Source: Dermanyssus gallinae
Lineage: Eukaryota > Arthropoda > Arachnida > Mesostigmata > Dermanyssidae
DNA length: 64,000 nucleotides
NCBI GenBank assembly: GCA_003439945.1
Contig: QVRM01005467.1
Span: forward strand, 604,501 to 668,500
Direction of reading: 5' to 3'
The notes beneath the pieces were generated by a model. The model was not told where the DNA came from. It worked only from the letters and a program-made list of their open reading frames with translations, and did no database searches. Below are positions 22,576 through 34,302 of this stretch, piece after piece (positions within the stretch are counted from its first letter, which is position 1; every line of letters starts with the position of its first letter). A program made the translations under genes and the position numbers.

Positions 22576-24966
22576 TTTAATTCATATACGTGTATCAATT
22601 TAACACAAATTATGCCATATTTTGAAACCGAAATCACTTATACCTATTATAAGTGCTACATTAAGAAATTTGATTGATTGCCACTTGAATTGTCTCATGC
22701 TCAGCGTAGTGTTTGTGCTGACGTACGATCTAAAACCATCAGTGAACAATTTACAGATATGTAAGATATTTTAAAGTCTATGATTAATATAAACATTTAC
22801 CTTCACCGAGTGGTGTCCCTTTTACAGACATTTTGGATTTCAAAAAATAGAACGCCTGTCTACGTTGGTGAACCCCGGTTGGTTAAAAGGAAGATAGTTG
22901 AGTACGTGGTTAAAAATAAATTTGAAAATAATGCGAGCAACAATAGATTGTTCAACCGGTTGTCAACGTCGGCACCTAGAGTCATTATTGAGGCTTTAGT
23001 GAAATTAAAAATCGGATATGGTGAGAAACCGAATCATCCTAATATGATATACTACAAATGTTGTATAACGGTTCAACTGCATTCTTACAATTATATGACA
23101 TTTCCCGTTAGCTGTGTATTAGCGCTCTGCTTAGATGTCATTAGTGAATCCGTTCCGCAATAATATTATTTTATTGAAGTATCACATGTTGAAAGGATAT
23201 TTAAACTGTTCACTTATAGAATATGTTCTTCCTTTAGGGGCGTTTGCTACCAAAATCAGTCCGTGTGATCAATAATTGTTGCAAGCCATACAAAGTGTCA
23301 TTATAAGACTCGTTGTTTACAAATTTCACCAGAGCCAGCTGCGTAAGACACATTAATATTGTAAAAAAGAAATTAAATAAATGTCAAACTCTTGAATGCG
23401 GTGTCAGTTAGACATGGTTCCATTATAATACATTTCAGTAGTATTATATATCAATGTGTAGGCATTATGTCTTTAAAGCCGAGTCTCAGGATCAAGTGTA
23501 TACTTAGGTGAGGCACTTCGAGTGCCCACCGGAATTTCAACGAACAAGTCCGCAAGACACCGCAAGAACACTGTCTAGAGGAGTCTATAATTAATTGAAG
23601 CGACGTAATGTTTCTCGTACATTTCTAGGCTCCTCAAGGGCAAATTTTCATTTTTCTGGAATACTATTATGTAAGTTGTTTATAAAGTCATTAAATACTA
23701 GGCTTGTGTCATAAAGGTCAGGCAGAGTATCTCTGAGGCCAATTAATGCCCGTGTCGTTTATTGCTGAGTTATCTAAGAGTGAGTAAAGCATGAGGTCTT
23801 TGATTCTATTCTGGCAAGAAAAGCTTCACAGTGGATGCAAATCAATCGTAGAAGCGACCGCTGTTCTGCCCCCCTACCCAGAAGATGTCTTCTTGGCCTA
23901 AAGTTTAACCAATAGGCAAGCCCTGCAAGTAAGGTGCAATGAGGGAAGGAATGTTATACCACTACACTCCTTTCAAAACGGTCAGCCCGTGAAAAATACG
24001 TATATCTGTCCGTCCCTCAAACTGTGGTGAAGTCGTAGATAAGTGGCCGATGTGTCAAAACATCGGCCATAAATCTTTCTACAGCACGCCGCACCATTTA
24101 GTGCAGAGTGTCCGGCGGAAAATGTGACTATGTTCTTAGATAAAAGCTCATGGCTGCCTAACAGTGTAGGGCGTGGTTGAACGTGGAGCCTACCATATGT
24201 TGGCATGACAACATTGTCTCACTCACTGTCTGTATTAAGCGGGCGTTCACAAGTATCGACAAGCAAATTTTGAAACAGACTTGCGAACAGTTTATGCCCT
24301 ACATCGAAGCAGTAACCCGTATGAACGAAATACGATTGATAAACACGTCTGCTGAAAATGTCCCTATCGACATCTGCAACACACAAGATTCAAATGTCTG
24401 TACATATACCAGCTATATGTTTATAGACAAGCAACATATTGTGTCCCAATTGAAATACGGGAATCTGTGTATGCACGTGTATACATACATACATACATAC
24501 ACGTTTTTCGAATCGCCCTTTTTAAATGCAGATATGGGCTTAAGTTATACACTTATACTATATAGTATAAATAAAGTAGCCACTACTATTATTCATAAAA
24601 GCATTTATGACTCTGGTGTTACTATTATTGTCTGCTGTCATATTACATTTTATAATGTCATGCACTATACATTTTGCCAGCGAGCCATATAAGATGGTAA
24701 TAACATGCGTACTTGCTATCTGCCTTACCGCACACACGTTCAGTGTGAAAGGTAACGTAGGTTCATTAACAGTAAAAATGGCAGAAATGGGAAATCGGCA
24801 AGGGATATTATGGACGGTCTTCTATCAACGAGAGAAGTAATAAGTAAGAAAGTGCCATTTTTTAGCGGCTTAGCACTTATTTCGCGGGTAATGGCTTCAA
24901 GCCCTGCCCTCTCTTGGCACCATGCTGGATACTAAGTCTTTCCGCATAATGTCGGCAATAGGATAG
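22576..24966. other. AT-rich intergenic DNA, no supported gene
   Basis: Two long frames, 22780-23163 (127 codons) and 24177-24692 (171 codons), have no recognisable domains and AT-driven composition. A (CATA)n run lies near 24483-24501. I do not call genes here. Confidence 0.45.
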
Positions 24967-25465
24967 GTGCCACCGTCTGTGAATCGTCCTCATTTATGTC
25001 GTGTGGGTGTCAATTGGTCAACTTGGACTACTGTTCCCGTAAAAAGGCCTACAGACCCGTATCGGCTCACAACGCACGCGCATCTCGCTGGAATAGTGAG
25101 AAGAACACTAGAAAGAGCAGGAATGCCATCCTCACTCGAGCCAAAATGTCTGAGTGGAAGCAGTGAGTTACGACCTGACGGACTGACCGTCCAGTAGTCC
25201 AATAATACGGAAAAGCCTTGTCTGGGATGCAACTGTCTCATACACGGCGGCATTATCATACTTTCATCATAGCTGTGTCGAGTCTGGATGTGTATCGAAG
25301 AAAGTTGTACCTCAAGCTGTCAGAAAGCTACCATTTTGTGCCTATTGCTTTGAAGACACTGTGTCTTGTAAGCGTCGGTACCGCAAAGTTATACAAGGGG
25401 ATATCGCAAGACGTTCAGAGGATATTACGAGCGACTGACGCGAAGAGAAGTTTCTGGGTTAGATG
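24967..25465 (+). pseudogene. Retroelement family R, C-terminal fragment (locus 4)
   Basis: Frame 1 reads THAHLAGIVRRTLERAGMPS, SLEPKCL and ELRPDGLTV, matching the block before the WDAT segment of family R. After a frameshift near 25200, frame 3 (from 25218) reads KLYLKLSESYHFVPIALKTL, the SKYxxLxxxYxFVPxAxET block, and continues with GISQDVQRILRATDAKRSF. The final QRGNA block is not seen. This is a frameshifted fragment. Confidence 0.75.
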
Positions 25466-25559
25466 ATGTCATTCATTGTTTGTACAGGGAACGCGTCTTC
25501 TATCATAGACGCCGTGGAATTGACTGATAACATTGATATCAGTGAAAATGTTCATTCCA

Positions 25560-25650
25560 CACCAACAACAACAAAGATAACGGTTTCAATAATAACAACA
25601 ACACAACATGAACAACAACAACACAATATAAACAACAACAACAACACTGG
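25560..25650. repeat. (CAA)n-rich tract
   Basis: Interrupted CAA/ACA triplets. The region 25650-26400 holds no supported gene. Confidence 0.9.
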
Positions 25651-26401
25651 CAAAATGAGCACGTGCGGCAGTCAAGGCCAAGAAGCTTCTGAAAAATCCG
25701 ACCAACTTCAGTGAAGCCCTCCAAATTATTGTAGTAAATTTGTACGTATTTACGTGTGAGCGTTGATACAGAGTAGAAGCGTACGTGTACGATTGCCTCC
25801 AGTGTTATGTTTGCGCATTTGAAAGGTTATGGTGCATATGACATCATTTAACTAAGTGACATCATTCAACAAACATTGAGGAAAGCAACGTTGCGAAAAG
25901 TAACCTTAGAACTAAGAGGGCTTAAGTTCGAAAACAATGAGAGACCAAATACATTTACTATACTACCCGCTGCTCGCATGGTAAATGTTCAACCTTGGAC
26001 GCTACAATGTCTTGTACCGCCGGGCCCTCACATCTACGCAACAGCTTCATCACCGCTAGATAGTCGCAAAACCGACTGAAAAAGAAAACACGTAGATACT
26101 CTAGAGAATGGATATAATCTCGTGGCAACATTTGTGGAGACGCTCGGACCTATGGGGTGTGGCACAGCAACATTTGTTTGTGATCTGGCAAGATGAGTGA
26201 AAGCTGCAATGTGCGACCGGCCTGAGGAAGAGTATTTAAATAAATGACCATCACTTGCCGTCTGCAAAGGCAAGGCTACCTCCATGATTGGCGCTATGAG
26301 TGATGAACACTACTTACACCGCCTAATAACGGACACGTCTATCCCTCACAATTGTACACAGCAAAAACAATTTGAACAATATTAATCGGCACAATTTGCA
26401 T

Positions 26402-26561
26402 TTATTTTATTATCAAATGCTGGCTAGCCGGTAAATGTACAGATGGAACTCTTTTTGTATACGTCAGCTCCTCCAGGCCTCTTCTCTTCGGGAGCGTGCT
26501 AGAGATCATCCTCGCGTTGCCGCGCTGAACTTCTAAGGCGAGGCGCTGCCTCAGGAGCCCT
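26402..26561 (-). pseudogene. Retroelement family R, C-terminal end (locus 5)
   Basis: On the minus strand it reads GLLRQRLALEVQRGNARMIS, then STLPKRRGLEEL, the terminal block of family R. It begins exactly at the edge of the tandem duplication (26562), whose minus strand carries the upstream parts of the same family. This end and the duplicated unit therefore belong to one element. Confidence 0.85.
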
Positions 26562-28488
26562 GTGGATCGTTTATCCCCGTTCATCTTTTCGATGATCTGG
26601 CCGATTGTTCGTGTTATGACTAAGGACTTCTATCCCCACGCGCGTGATGTATCAATAATGAACAATCAATGATGTATTGCTCACCACATACATTTTCTAA
26701 ATCGACACGTCTCGGATAAGCAATTTCTTGATGGCCCAGGGTGTCAGGATCATAGCGTCTGGTAAAATGTTTTCTTTTACAAAGATGCACCGGCTCGACA
26801 CATACAGCAAAGCTCGCCTGTCGGAAAGCTCTAACGAGCACATCATTTACGACATTGCGGCGTGCGTACTTTATGGCTGCTGCCTCCTTGCAACTCAGCT
26901 TGTGCACGACCGATACAAAGGGTCACCATCGAAAACATCTAGACGTAGACTGCAAACGGTCCTGAAAGCCGGGTGTGACAGTACGGTGCCAAGATTGGCA
27001 TCCGATCGGGCGTTCAGTCAAGGACCGCTTCCTGGTTTTGATGTCCGGACCTGAGTTGCCGAAGGTGAGCTGCCACTCCGGAACGACTTAGCCTTGGTGA
27101 GCTACTGGGGAGTCCTGTCCGAAAAGGACGGCTAGCCAGGGGCAGCCGAGCGTGCGTCCGCAAGAAGCGAGATATGCCATACGGCGGAGACGAGACCAAA
27201 TGCTCCCTGAGCGAAGACAGCAACGCCGATGAGTTCCAGGCTGTCTTCGCCACAGGTCTGAGCGTCTGGGAACGTGTCGGCAAACGCTGTGGTGGTGCCT
27301 TTTATTTCATCGGCCGTCACCCTTCGGTAAATGCGAATTATTATTCGAACTTATTGATGGTAATTTCCAGTCCCGCTGAAGCAGCTAATTTCCGTATGGC
27401 TCCGAGATACGTGACTGCTACGTCCCGGTCGGGCTTGGTCAAGGTAAAGTCGTCTAGGTATGATGCGACAAGGCTACGTTTCAGCCGGAAAAGGAAGGCT
27501 AGAGGAGCAAGCTGAAAAACAGCGATGCATCTGGATTTCCCTGTTGACAGCTGGACGCCGACGTGAAGCGTCTATCGCCAAATCAAAGCAACCTGTTTCC
27601 AGCATTGTGTACTAAGCGACGTTGTAACGCTCAGAGCTGAAGAGGCATCGGGCATCGAAGGCAAGAGCTAAAGGCGTTCTTGAAGTCAACTTTGATAACC
27701 TGGACGAAGCTGCGCGTAACGTGGACTCTCTTCTGACTTCGTGCCACATCCATACTGGCGCGGTCGTAGCTTTCGTCCGAGTCGGCGTACGCCTGAGGGC
27801 AAGTCTAGTAGCCAACCATCTAAAGATGGATCCTCTGTAGTTCCAACGACATCTTCTTTTAGAAAAACGCGGTCGATCTTAAGCTGCTGTGGCCTAAAAG
27901 AACTTTTTCCCAAGTTCTTCGTCAGTTTGAGTGCATCCTTGCCCCAAAGGCCAGATGACTCGAGACCGAAAATCTTTACGACGTGGTCCTCAAGAAGATG
28001 CACGAATAGGCGTCGTTTTGCCATCCACTTTCCACCTCATAGACATTTCTCTTTCTCAAACACGGCAATGCCAAGTCTGAAACCACATTTTTTATGCTGA
28101 AATCTCTCAAAATTAATATGGGTGATTACAGGAATTGTGATGTACATACGTCACCACAGCCAGTGACTAGTGTGGGACTCACAAACCCACTAACACCCGC
28201 CTCCCCCCCACCCCCAGGGAACGGTAACTGATAGGCATCGCTTCGTCTCCGTATAAGTCTGAGACCACTGGCGGCACGGAACTGGTCGTCGGCCAACTTA
28301 CTGACGACGAGCTCGGATGAAAATACGTTGAACTACGCTTCGGCGGCGTCGGATGAGACCGCTTTCAGTCTGATGTGGTCTACATCGAATTCGCAGGCCG
28401 ACAGAAGTGTGTAGCCTGAGTGGCAATTTGGTCCCACCCCTTCTGTCTCGTTACCTGTTCCTCATAAGGACGACCAGACTGACGGAAC
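26562..28488 (-). repeat. Tandem duplication unit 1 (1927-bp period)
   Basis: The unit is repeated next door with a constant offset of 1927 bp. Positions 26562-28484 equal 28489-30411. The four bases 28485-28488 (GAAC) are junction sequence not present at the end of unit 2. Reading through both copies I saw only two differences (26609 T versus 28536 C, and 27422 G versus 29349 A). On the minus strand the unit encodes degenerate family R protein. Confidence 0.97.
26612..28060 (-). pseudogene. Family R reverse transcriptase, decayed (unit 1)
   Basis: Minus-strand order: a fingers-like segment in several frames (LPSGVRRLGRKL, QYGCGTKSEES), then FVQVIKVDFKNAFSSC at about 27671-27692 with the first catalytic Asp, then YLDDFTLTKPDRDVAVTYLG at about 27420-27460 with the catalytic DD pair. 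Next comes a spacer protein segment. Last is VVNDVLVRAFRQASFAVCVE around 26800-26850, with PDAMILTPW in another frame. Multiple frameshifts and stops make it non-functional. The expected middle block (GxGIRxxxxLALPAFL) is not between the YLDD and NDVLVRAF segments but is found upstream at 30546. Confidence 0.75.
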
Positions 28489-30411
28489 GTGGATCGTTTA
28501 TCCCCGTTCATCTTTTCGATGATCTGGCCGATTGTCCGTGTTATGACTAAGGACTTCTATCCCCACGCGCGTGATGTATCAATAATGAACAATCAATGAT
28601 GTATTGCTCACCACATACATTTTCTAAATCGACACGTCTCGGATAAGCAATTTCTTGATGGCCCAGGGTGTCAGGATCATAGCGTCTGGTAAAATGTTTT
28701 CTTTTACAAAGATGCACCGGCTCGACACATACAGCAAAGCTCGCCTGTCGGAAAGCTCTAACGAGCACATCATTTACGACATTGCGGCGTGCGTACTTTA
28801 TGGCTGCTGCCTCCTTGCAACTCAGCTTGTGCACGACCGATACAAAGGGTCACCATCGAAAACATCTAGACGTAGACTGCAAACGGTCCTGAAAGCCGGG
28901 TGTGACAGTACGGTGCCAAGATTGGCATCCGATCGGGCGTTCAGTCAAGGACCGCTTCCTGGTTTTGATGTCCGGACCTGAGTTGCCGAAGGTGAGCTGC
29001 CACTCCGGAACGACTTAGCCTTGGTGAGCTACTGGGGAGTCCTGTCCGAAAAGGACGGCTAGCCAGGGGCAGCCGAGCGTGCGTCCGCAAGAAGCGAGAT
29101 ATGCCATACGGCGGAGACGAGACCAAATGCTCCCTGAGCGAAGACAGCAACGCCGATGAGTTCCAGGCTGTCTTCGCCACAGGTCTGAGCGTCTGGGAAC
29201 GTGTCGGCAAACGCTGTGGTGGTGCCTTTTATTTCATCGGCCGTCACCCTTCGGTAAATGCGAATTATTATTCGAACTTATTGATGGTAATTTCCAGTCC
29301 CGCTGAAGCAGCTAATTTCCGTATGGCTCCGAGATACGTGACTGCTACATCCCGGTCGGGCTTGGTCAAGGTAAAGTCGTCTAGGTATGATGCGACAAGG
29401 CTACGTTTCAGCCGGAAAAGGAAGGCTAGAGGAGCAAGCTGAAAAACAGCGATGCATCTGGATTTCCCTGTTGACAGCTGGACGCCGACGTGAAGCGTCT
29501 ATCGCCAAATCAAAGCAACCTGTTTCCAGCATTGTGTACTAAGCGACGTTGTAACGCTCAGAGCTGAAGAGGCATCGGGCATCGAAGGCAAGAGCTAAAG
29601 GCGTTCTTGAAGTCAACTTTGATAACCTGGACGAAGCTGCGCGTAACGTGGACTCTCTTCTGACTTCGTGCCACATCCATACTGGCGCGGTCGTAGCTTT
29701 CGTCCGAGTCGGCGTACGCCTGAGGGCAAGTCTAGTAGCCAACCATCTAAAGATGGATCCTCTGTAGTTCCAACGACATCTTCTTTTAGAAAAACGCGGT
29801 CGATCTTAAGCTGCTGTGGCCTAAAAGAACTTTTTCCCAAGTTCTTCGTCAGTTTGAGTGCATCCTTGCCCCAAAGGCCAGATGACTCGAGACCGAAAAT
29901 CTTTACGACGTGGTCCTCAAGAAGATGCACGAATAGGCGTCGTTTTGCCATCCACTTTCCACCTCATAGACATTTCTCTTTCTCAAACACGGCAATGCCA
30001 AGTCTGAAACCACATTTTTTATGCTGAAATCTCTCAAAATTAATATGGGTGATTACAGGAATTGTGATGTACATACGTCACCACAGCCAGTGACTAGTGT
30101 GGGACTCACAAACCCACTAACACCCGCCTCCCCCCCACCCCCAGGGAACGGTAACTGATAGGCATCGCTTCGTCTCCGTATAAGTCTGAGACCACTGGCG
30201 GCACGGAACTGGTCGTCGGCCAACTTACTGACGACGAGCTCGGATGAAAATACGTTGAACTACGCTTCGGCGGCGTCGGATGAGACCGCTTTCAGTCTGA
30301 TGTGGTCTACATCGAATTCGCAGGCCGACAGAAGTGTGTAGCCTGAGTGGCAATTTGGTCCCACCCCTTCTGTCTCGTTACCTGTTCCTCATAAGGACGA
30401 CCAGACTGACG
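28489..30411 (-). repeat. Tandem duplication unit 2
   Basis: A nearly identical partner of 26562-28484. It ends within ACCAGACTGACG, after which unique sequence (CGGGTCCCAG) continues. Its content is the same as unit 1. Confidence 0.97.
28539..29987 (-). pseudogene. Family R reverse transcriptase, decayed (unit 2)
   Basis: This is the duplicate of the relic in unit 1, shifted by 1927 bp: VDFKNAF at about 29598-29619 and YLDDFTL at about 29347-29387. The stops and frameshifts are the same, so the element was already dead when it duplicated. Confidence 0.75.
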
Positions 30412-30546
30412 CGGGTCCCAGATTCGAACGGCGTCTTGTTGATGTTTGATAAGTCCGCCGGCAGTAGCGGTCACTGCGGAGGCGCAGCTATGTGACACGG
30501 CAAGAAAGGTGGGCAAGGCAAGATTCGAGGCCACACGAATGCCCAT
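30100..30546 (-). pseudogene. Family R middle segment (GIRVASNLALPTFL block)
   Basis: The minus-strand frame from 30546 reads MGIRVASNLALPTFLAVSHS and later EEQVTRQKGWDQIATQ. Further on, inside unit 2, SSVPPVVSDLYGDEAMPI appears. In relatives as I know them this block follows the reverse transcriptase. Here it precedes both RT copies, so the locus is rearranged or contains a second, truncated copy. Confidence 0.65.
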
Positions 30547-30645
30547 ACCACCCTTCTGGTAGGCTTGTCTGCGTTCATGCCTTATCCTCGAGCGTCAGGT
30601 TAAGGATGATTTCCAAGATTCTCCTCACCTGGTTGTTACGGTCCA

Positions 30646-32900
30646 ATGTTTCTGGCCGCAAATGAGGTCCGTGGTACCTACAAGACATTTTGCCTTTCCA
30701 TTGCGTGCCGGAGCGCACTTATCAGCACGTTAGCGTCCCGTTCTATGTGGGTGGTTTTCACAGCCGAGAAACCGACCTATGTAGCTCTACAAGGGAGGTC
30801 TACGATAGATATATTCGCCACAAACACCAGACACGATAGCATCAGGTACGAGGGTCCGCAGTTAAACACTCTGGCCTTTGGTACTAGACGACATCTTCCT
30901 GTTGCAATGTCGCTTACGGTACATTATCAGGCAGCTGGCCAAAGGCGGCAACGGTTAAACGCTGCCATTGACTTAGCCCGCTTACTGGAGCTCTCGCCAG
31001 ATGTTCTCCCTGTTCCGCACCCCCTGAATGTCGAAGTATATGCAACACAAGTTCAAAATGTCATACTGCACAGCGTGCGTCCCCAGCCGAGTAAACCTCG
31101 AAAAACCTGTTGGTATAGCCGAGAATGCCGATCTCTGAAACACTGTATGATTCAGACGTATATCTTGGCAAAAAGTCGTCCGGAAATGACCTTCCTGTAT
31201 ACGAATGCCAGTAGGATCTATAAAAAGGCGGTGCGTAGAGCTAAACTGGAGCACGAGATAGAAGCACAAAACAAGCTTTTCAGACAGTCCCAGCTTCATC
31301 CACATAAATGGCTACGCTCCGAGATGCGCTCAACAGCCTGTCCAATATCACCTGAGAGGCTTCATGGTTATTTTCGATAGATGTTTGCCAGCTCATCAAC
31401 GATTCCTAATTGCATCCCGATATACGTCTCCGTTTGGGGACAAAGGACAACCAAAGCTCGACAGGAGCTGGTTCGCCCTATCGGTATCTCGGAGGTTGTG
31501 GATGTGATAATGAAAGCGCCGTCAGGAAAGGCTGCGGGCCCAGACCTCGTTCGGAATGAACATCTGCAGCAGGCGATTATTCTGGCTCCTTGTCTTGCTT
31601 CTCTCTTCAACGAAATCTCGAAGATCGATCGTACTTACCTAAAGAATGGAAAGTCAGCCTTCTAAGTGTGTTACCGAAGGGAAAAGGGGATCCCTTGATA
31701 CCTTCGTCGTACCGTGGCATAGCAAAGAAAAGCGTCATTTACAAAGTACTGTCTGCATTGGTCGCGCGTCGACTAGAAGATTTTTTGGAAAGTACCGAGT
31801 GCTTGCCAGAGCAGCAGCACGGCTTTAGGCGAGAGAGGTCGACGATGACGGCTTGCTCTGTTCTTCTCAATAGTATTCAAATGACTCTCCGGGTTAAACG
31901 TAACTTTCTTTTTGCTGTTTGTAACTGAACACACTCCTATTACTCAGACTACAGGAGTTGCACAAGGCGATGATCTTAGCCCGCTATTATTCTCAATATT
32001 GGTGAGCGATCTCCCGGATAAAATCCAGCGTCGATACCCGCAAGTTAGTACACTCATGTATGCTGATGACCTCGTCCTCTACTCCCGGAGTCGATTTTAT
32101 CTGCAGCAATCGCTTGCCTTACTCCAAAAGTTTGTTGACCTAAATGCTCTAGTGATAAACGTAGCAAAAACGAAAGCAATGAAGTTTCGCCGCGGAGGTA
32201 GGCTCGCAGAAAAAGACGAATTGCGCTTTAGCTCAGCATCAATAGATTTTGTTCAACATTTTTCTTATCTTGCAGTAATCTTTTCAACGCAGGGTTAAAA
32301 TTTTACTAAACATATCGAGGTGAGGGCTCGTCAGGGCAAATATAGTTTCATAATATTCCAGAGCCTCATCGGTTGTCGTTAGATGTAGCTCTTAAACTTT
32401 TTAATTTAAAGATTGCGCCGACCGCTGCTTACGGGATACAGGTCATATGGCCCCACCTATCAACAGCAAATCTGGAAGTACTTGACAATATTAAAGCCAG
32501 CTTTCTAAAAAGAGTGCTAGTAGTTCGCCGCACTAGCCGTAATCGTCTTGTGTATCTGTTGGCCTCAACACCACTTTTTGTGGAGGAGCTCAGAGCAACT
32601 TATGCTTTACCGAAAACGGAGGCCTTTGAAAATCATCTTGCCGAATGGGAGTACAAATTTGCGGATGTTGATTGGCGTTTTTATGAGACTAGAGCGATGA
32701 CTACAGACTACTGGAAGAGCCCATGTTGTAGAAACAGATACTTCGTTACTGGGTTTGCAATGCATGGATTTCATATGAAGATATGTAAACGAAATGGGTG
32801 GCATGAGATATCAACCGAGTGTGAATGCAACCTATGCGGAAAATCTCCAACAGTGTACAAAAGCAATATCGCTGATGAAGATTACTTACGAGAGCTGTAG
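30646..32900 (+). pseudogene. Non-LTR retrotransposon ORF2 relic (EN tail, RT, C-terminus)
   Basis: The frame from 30646 ends an endonuclease-like region (STIDIFATNTRHD, then GTRRHLPVAM) and a linker, with an in-frame stop at 31378-31380. Reverse transcriptase follows: SGKAAGPDLVRNEHLQQA, then VLPKGKGDPLIPSSYRGIAK in another frame, EQQHGFRRERSTMTA, TTGVAQGDDLSPLLFSILVS and LMYADDLVLYSRS at about 32055-32093. The end carries an ECECNLCGK zinc-knuckle-like motif near 32820. At least three frame changes are needed (near 31620, 31915 and 32300-32370). The block that normally carries the first catalytic Asp is absent at the 31915 junction, suggesting an internal deletion. The 5' end is not defined. 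Confidence 0.88.
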
Positions 32901-33174
32901 CACATATGTGCATAAACCAAATATTGGTTAATACACAATACATTCATTGCGTGCCGGAGCAGAAAGGAGTCTTAAGGTCTCCCGAAATGGCCCAGCCGTT
33001 GGTAAAGCCAATACTAATGATAACATTACGAAACTTGACATTTTTTTCATTAAAATGCTTTATTATATTAAACTATGAAATTATATTAAACTAAAATTTA
33101 ATGGAGGTGTCCTTTACAGGCTACTTTTCTTGAAAATGACCCGGTTGCAGGAACATTCTTAAGTGCTTGCGTCT

Positions 33175-33425
33175 CGACCTCCAAACGTCCCCTACGGGCT
33201 TAAAATTGCCGAGAGGCATATCTTCAATGCACCGAGGGCCGGACATATTAAGAACTCTAGGGTTTTCCTAAGAGCCTTGCGGTCGCACGACCGCCGACTC
33301 TCAGCGGTGTGGTTTACCATTCATTCTCAATAAGCATCGCTTAAGGAAAATTCGATCAACGATGGAATAGATGACAACAACGACCAGTCATATCACGCCA
33401 CCACAACGATTACTTGCGTCTGCAC
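33175..33425 (-). mobile_element. SINE family 2, copy 2
   Basis: It shares TCTAGGGTTTTCC, CGACTCTCAGCGG and CATTCTCAATAAGCATC-type segments, in the same order, with 19500-19745 and, inverted, with 63058-63275. It is diverged, and the tRNA-like head lies at the right end. Confidence 0.6.
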
Positions 33426-34096
33426 TGATTCTACGCTTGCAGACTGCACATCTTTAGCACTGAAGTTGATATGTCTCGTAGCATTAGGTGCCTACGCGTT
33501 GTATTGTTCTGCAGCAAAGCAAACTTGAACATCCTTATTTACACACCTAATATGTATTCGAGCCAGTATTCGAGCGCAAGATAGGATAAAAGCTCTTGTG
33601 TTATCCTTTATGATAAAAATATCAACAACTAAAAACGCATTTGTTTCTACCATAAATGATGTAGGTAGTCAATCAAGGCAACGCGTTGGCATGTGTTCAG
33701 AGCTACGCATCAGTAGCAGCTGATGAATAGATACCGTGTCAACCATCAAACACGCGACAAGTGATTTTTTTATTTGCTTATTAATGGCTTGTAGAGGCTC
33801 ATTAATGGAGGCAAGGGTGAAAATTGTAAACAACGATTGGGTTGCAAGTTGACTGGATCGACTGCTCGACTCTCCTGCAGAGAACATCAAATACGACGAA
33901 TAGAACACACGTAGCAACAACAACAACAACAACAAAAGCAACAATGATTATAACACCCGATACTCATGCTAGTCCGTCGTGCTTATCAACGCAATGATCG
34001 TCACCAGGATCAGCTATCATATGTTAAAATTTTGCAGCGTTGTACTGTAGAACAAACGACGCGTATGTTGAGCGATTCTAACAGCCAGATCGCGGC
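33426..34096. other. Intergenic, no gene seen
   Basis: It contains a short (CAA)n run at about 33915-33943. No recognisable protein frame. Confidence 0.55.
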
Positions 34097-34302
34097 ACCC
34101 AGCCCCAATGTCGAGCCCGGTGGCGTGGTGGCTTAAATCTGCGTCTCGCAACCGGAGGAGACACATAGGTGCGCGGGTTCGAGCCCCACCGTTGCACATT
34201 TATATTTATGGGGGTCCGTCTATGAAGCAATGTGAAGAACAGTTCTGTGGACGTTAAATCTTGGCTGAGGGTCAGCCCGAAAACTTTACCCAGCCCCAAT
34301 GT
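34097..34302 (+). mobile_element. SINE family 1 with 15-bp target-site duplication (best copy)
   Basis: The identical 15-mer ACCCAGCCCCAATGT flanks the element (34097-34111 and 34288-34302). The body begins TCGAGCCCGGTGGCGTGGTG (A box TGGCGTGGTGG) and has GGTTCGAGCCC (B box) at about 34176-34186. It continues TTGCACATTTATATTTATGG and ends GGTCAGCCCGAAAACTTT. The long exact duplication indicates a relatively recent insertion. Pol III transcription is inferred from the boxes. Confidence 0.95.

Noticed and set aside
22780..23163. 127-codon plus-strand frame as a possible gene
   Set aside because: AT-rich, no recognised motif, and no splice, promoter or poly(A) context. A frame of this length is not rare across 64 kb on six frames.
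24177..24692. 171-codon plus-strand frame as a possible gene
   Set aside because: It crosses a CATA repeat and has no recognisable domain. Its composition follows local AT content.
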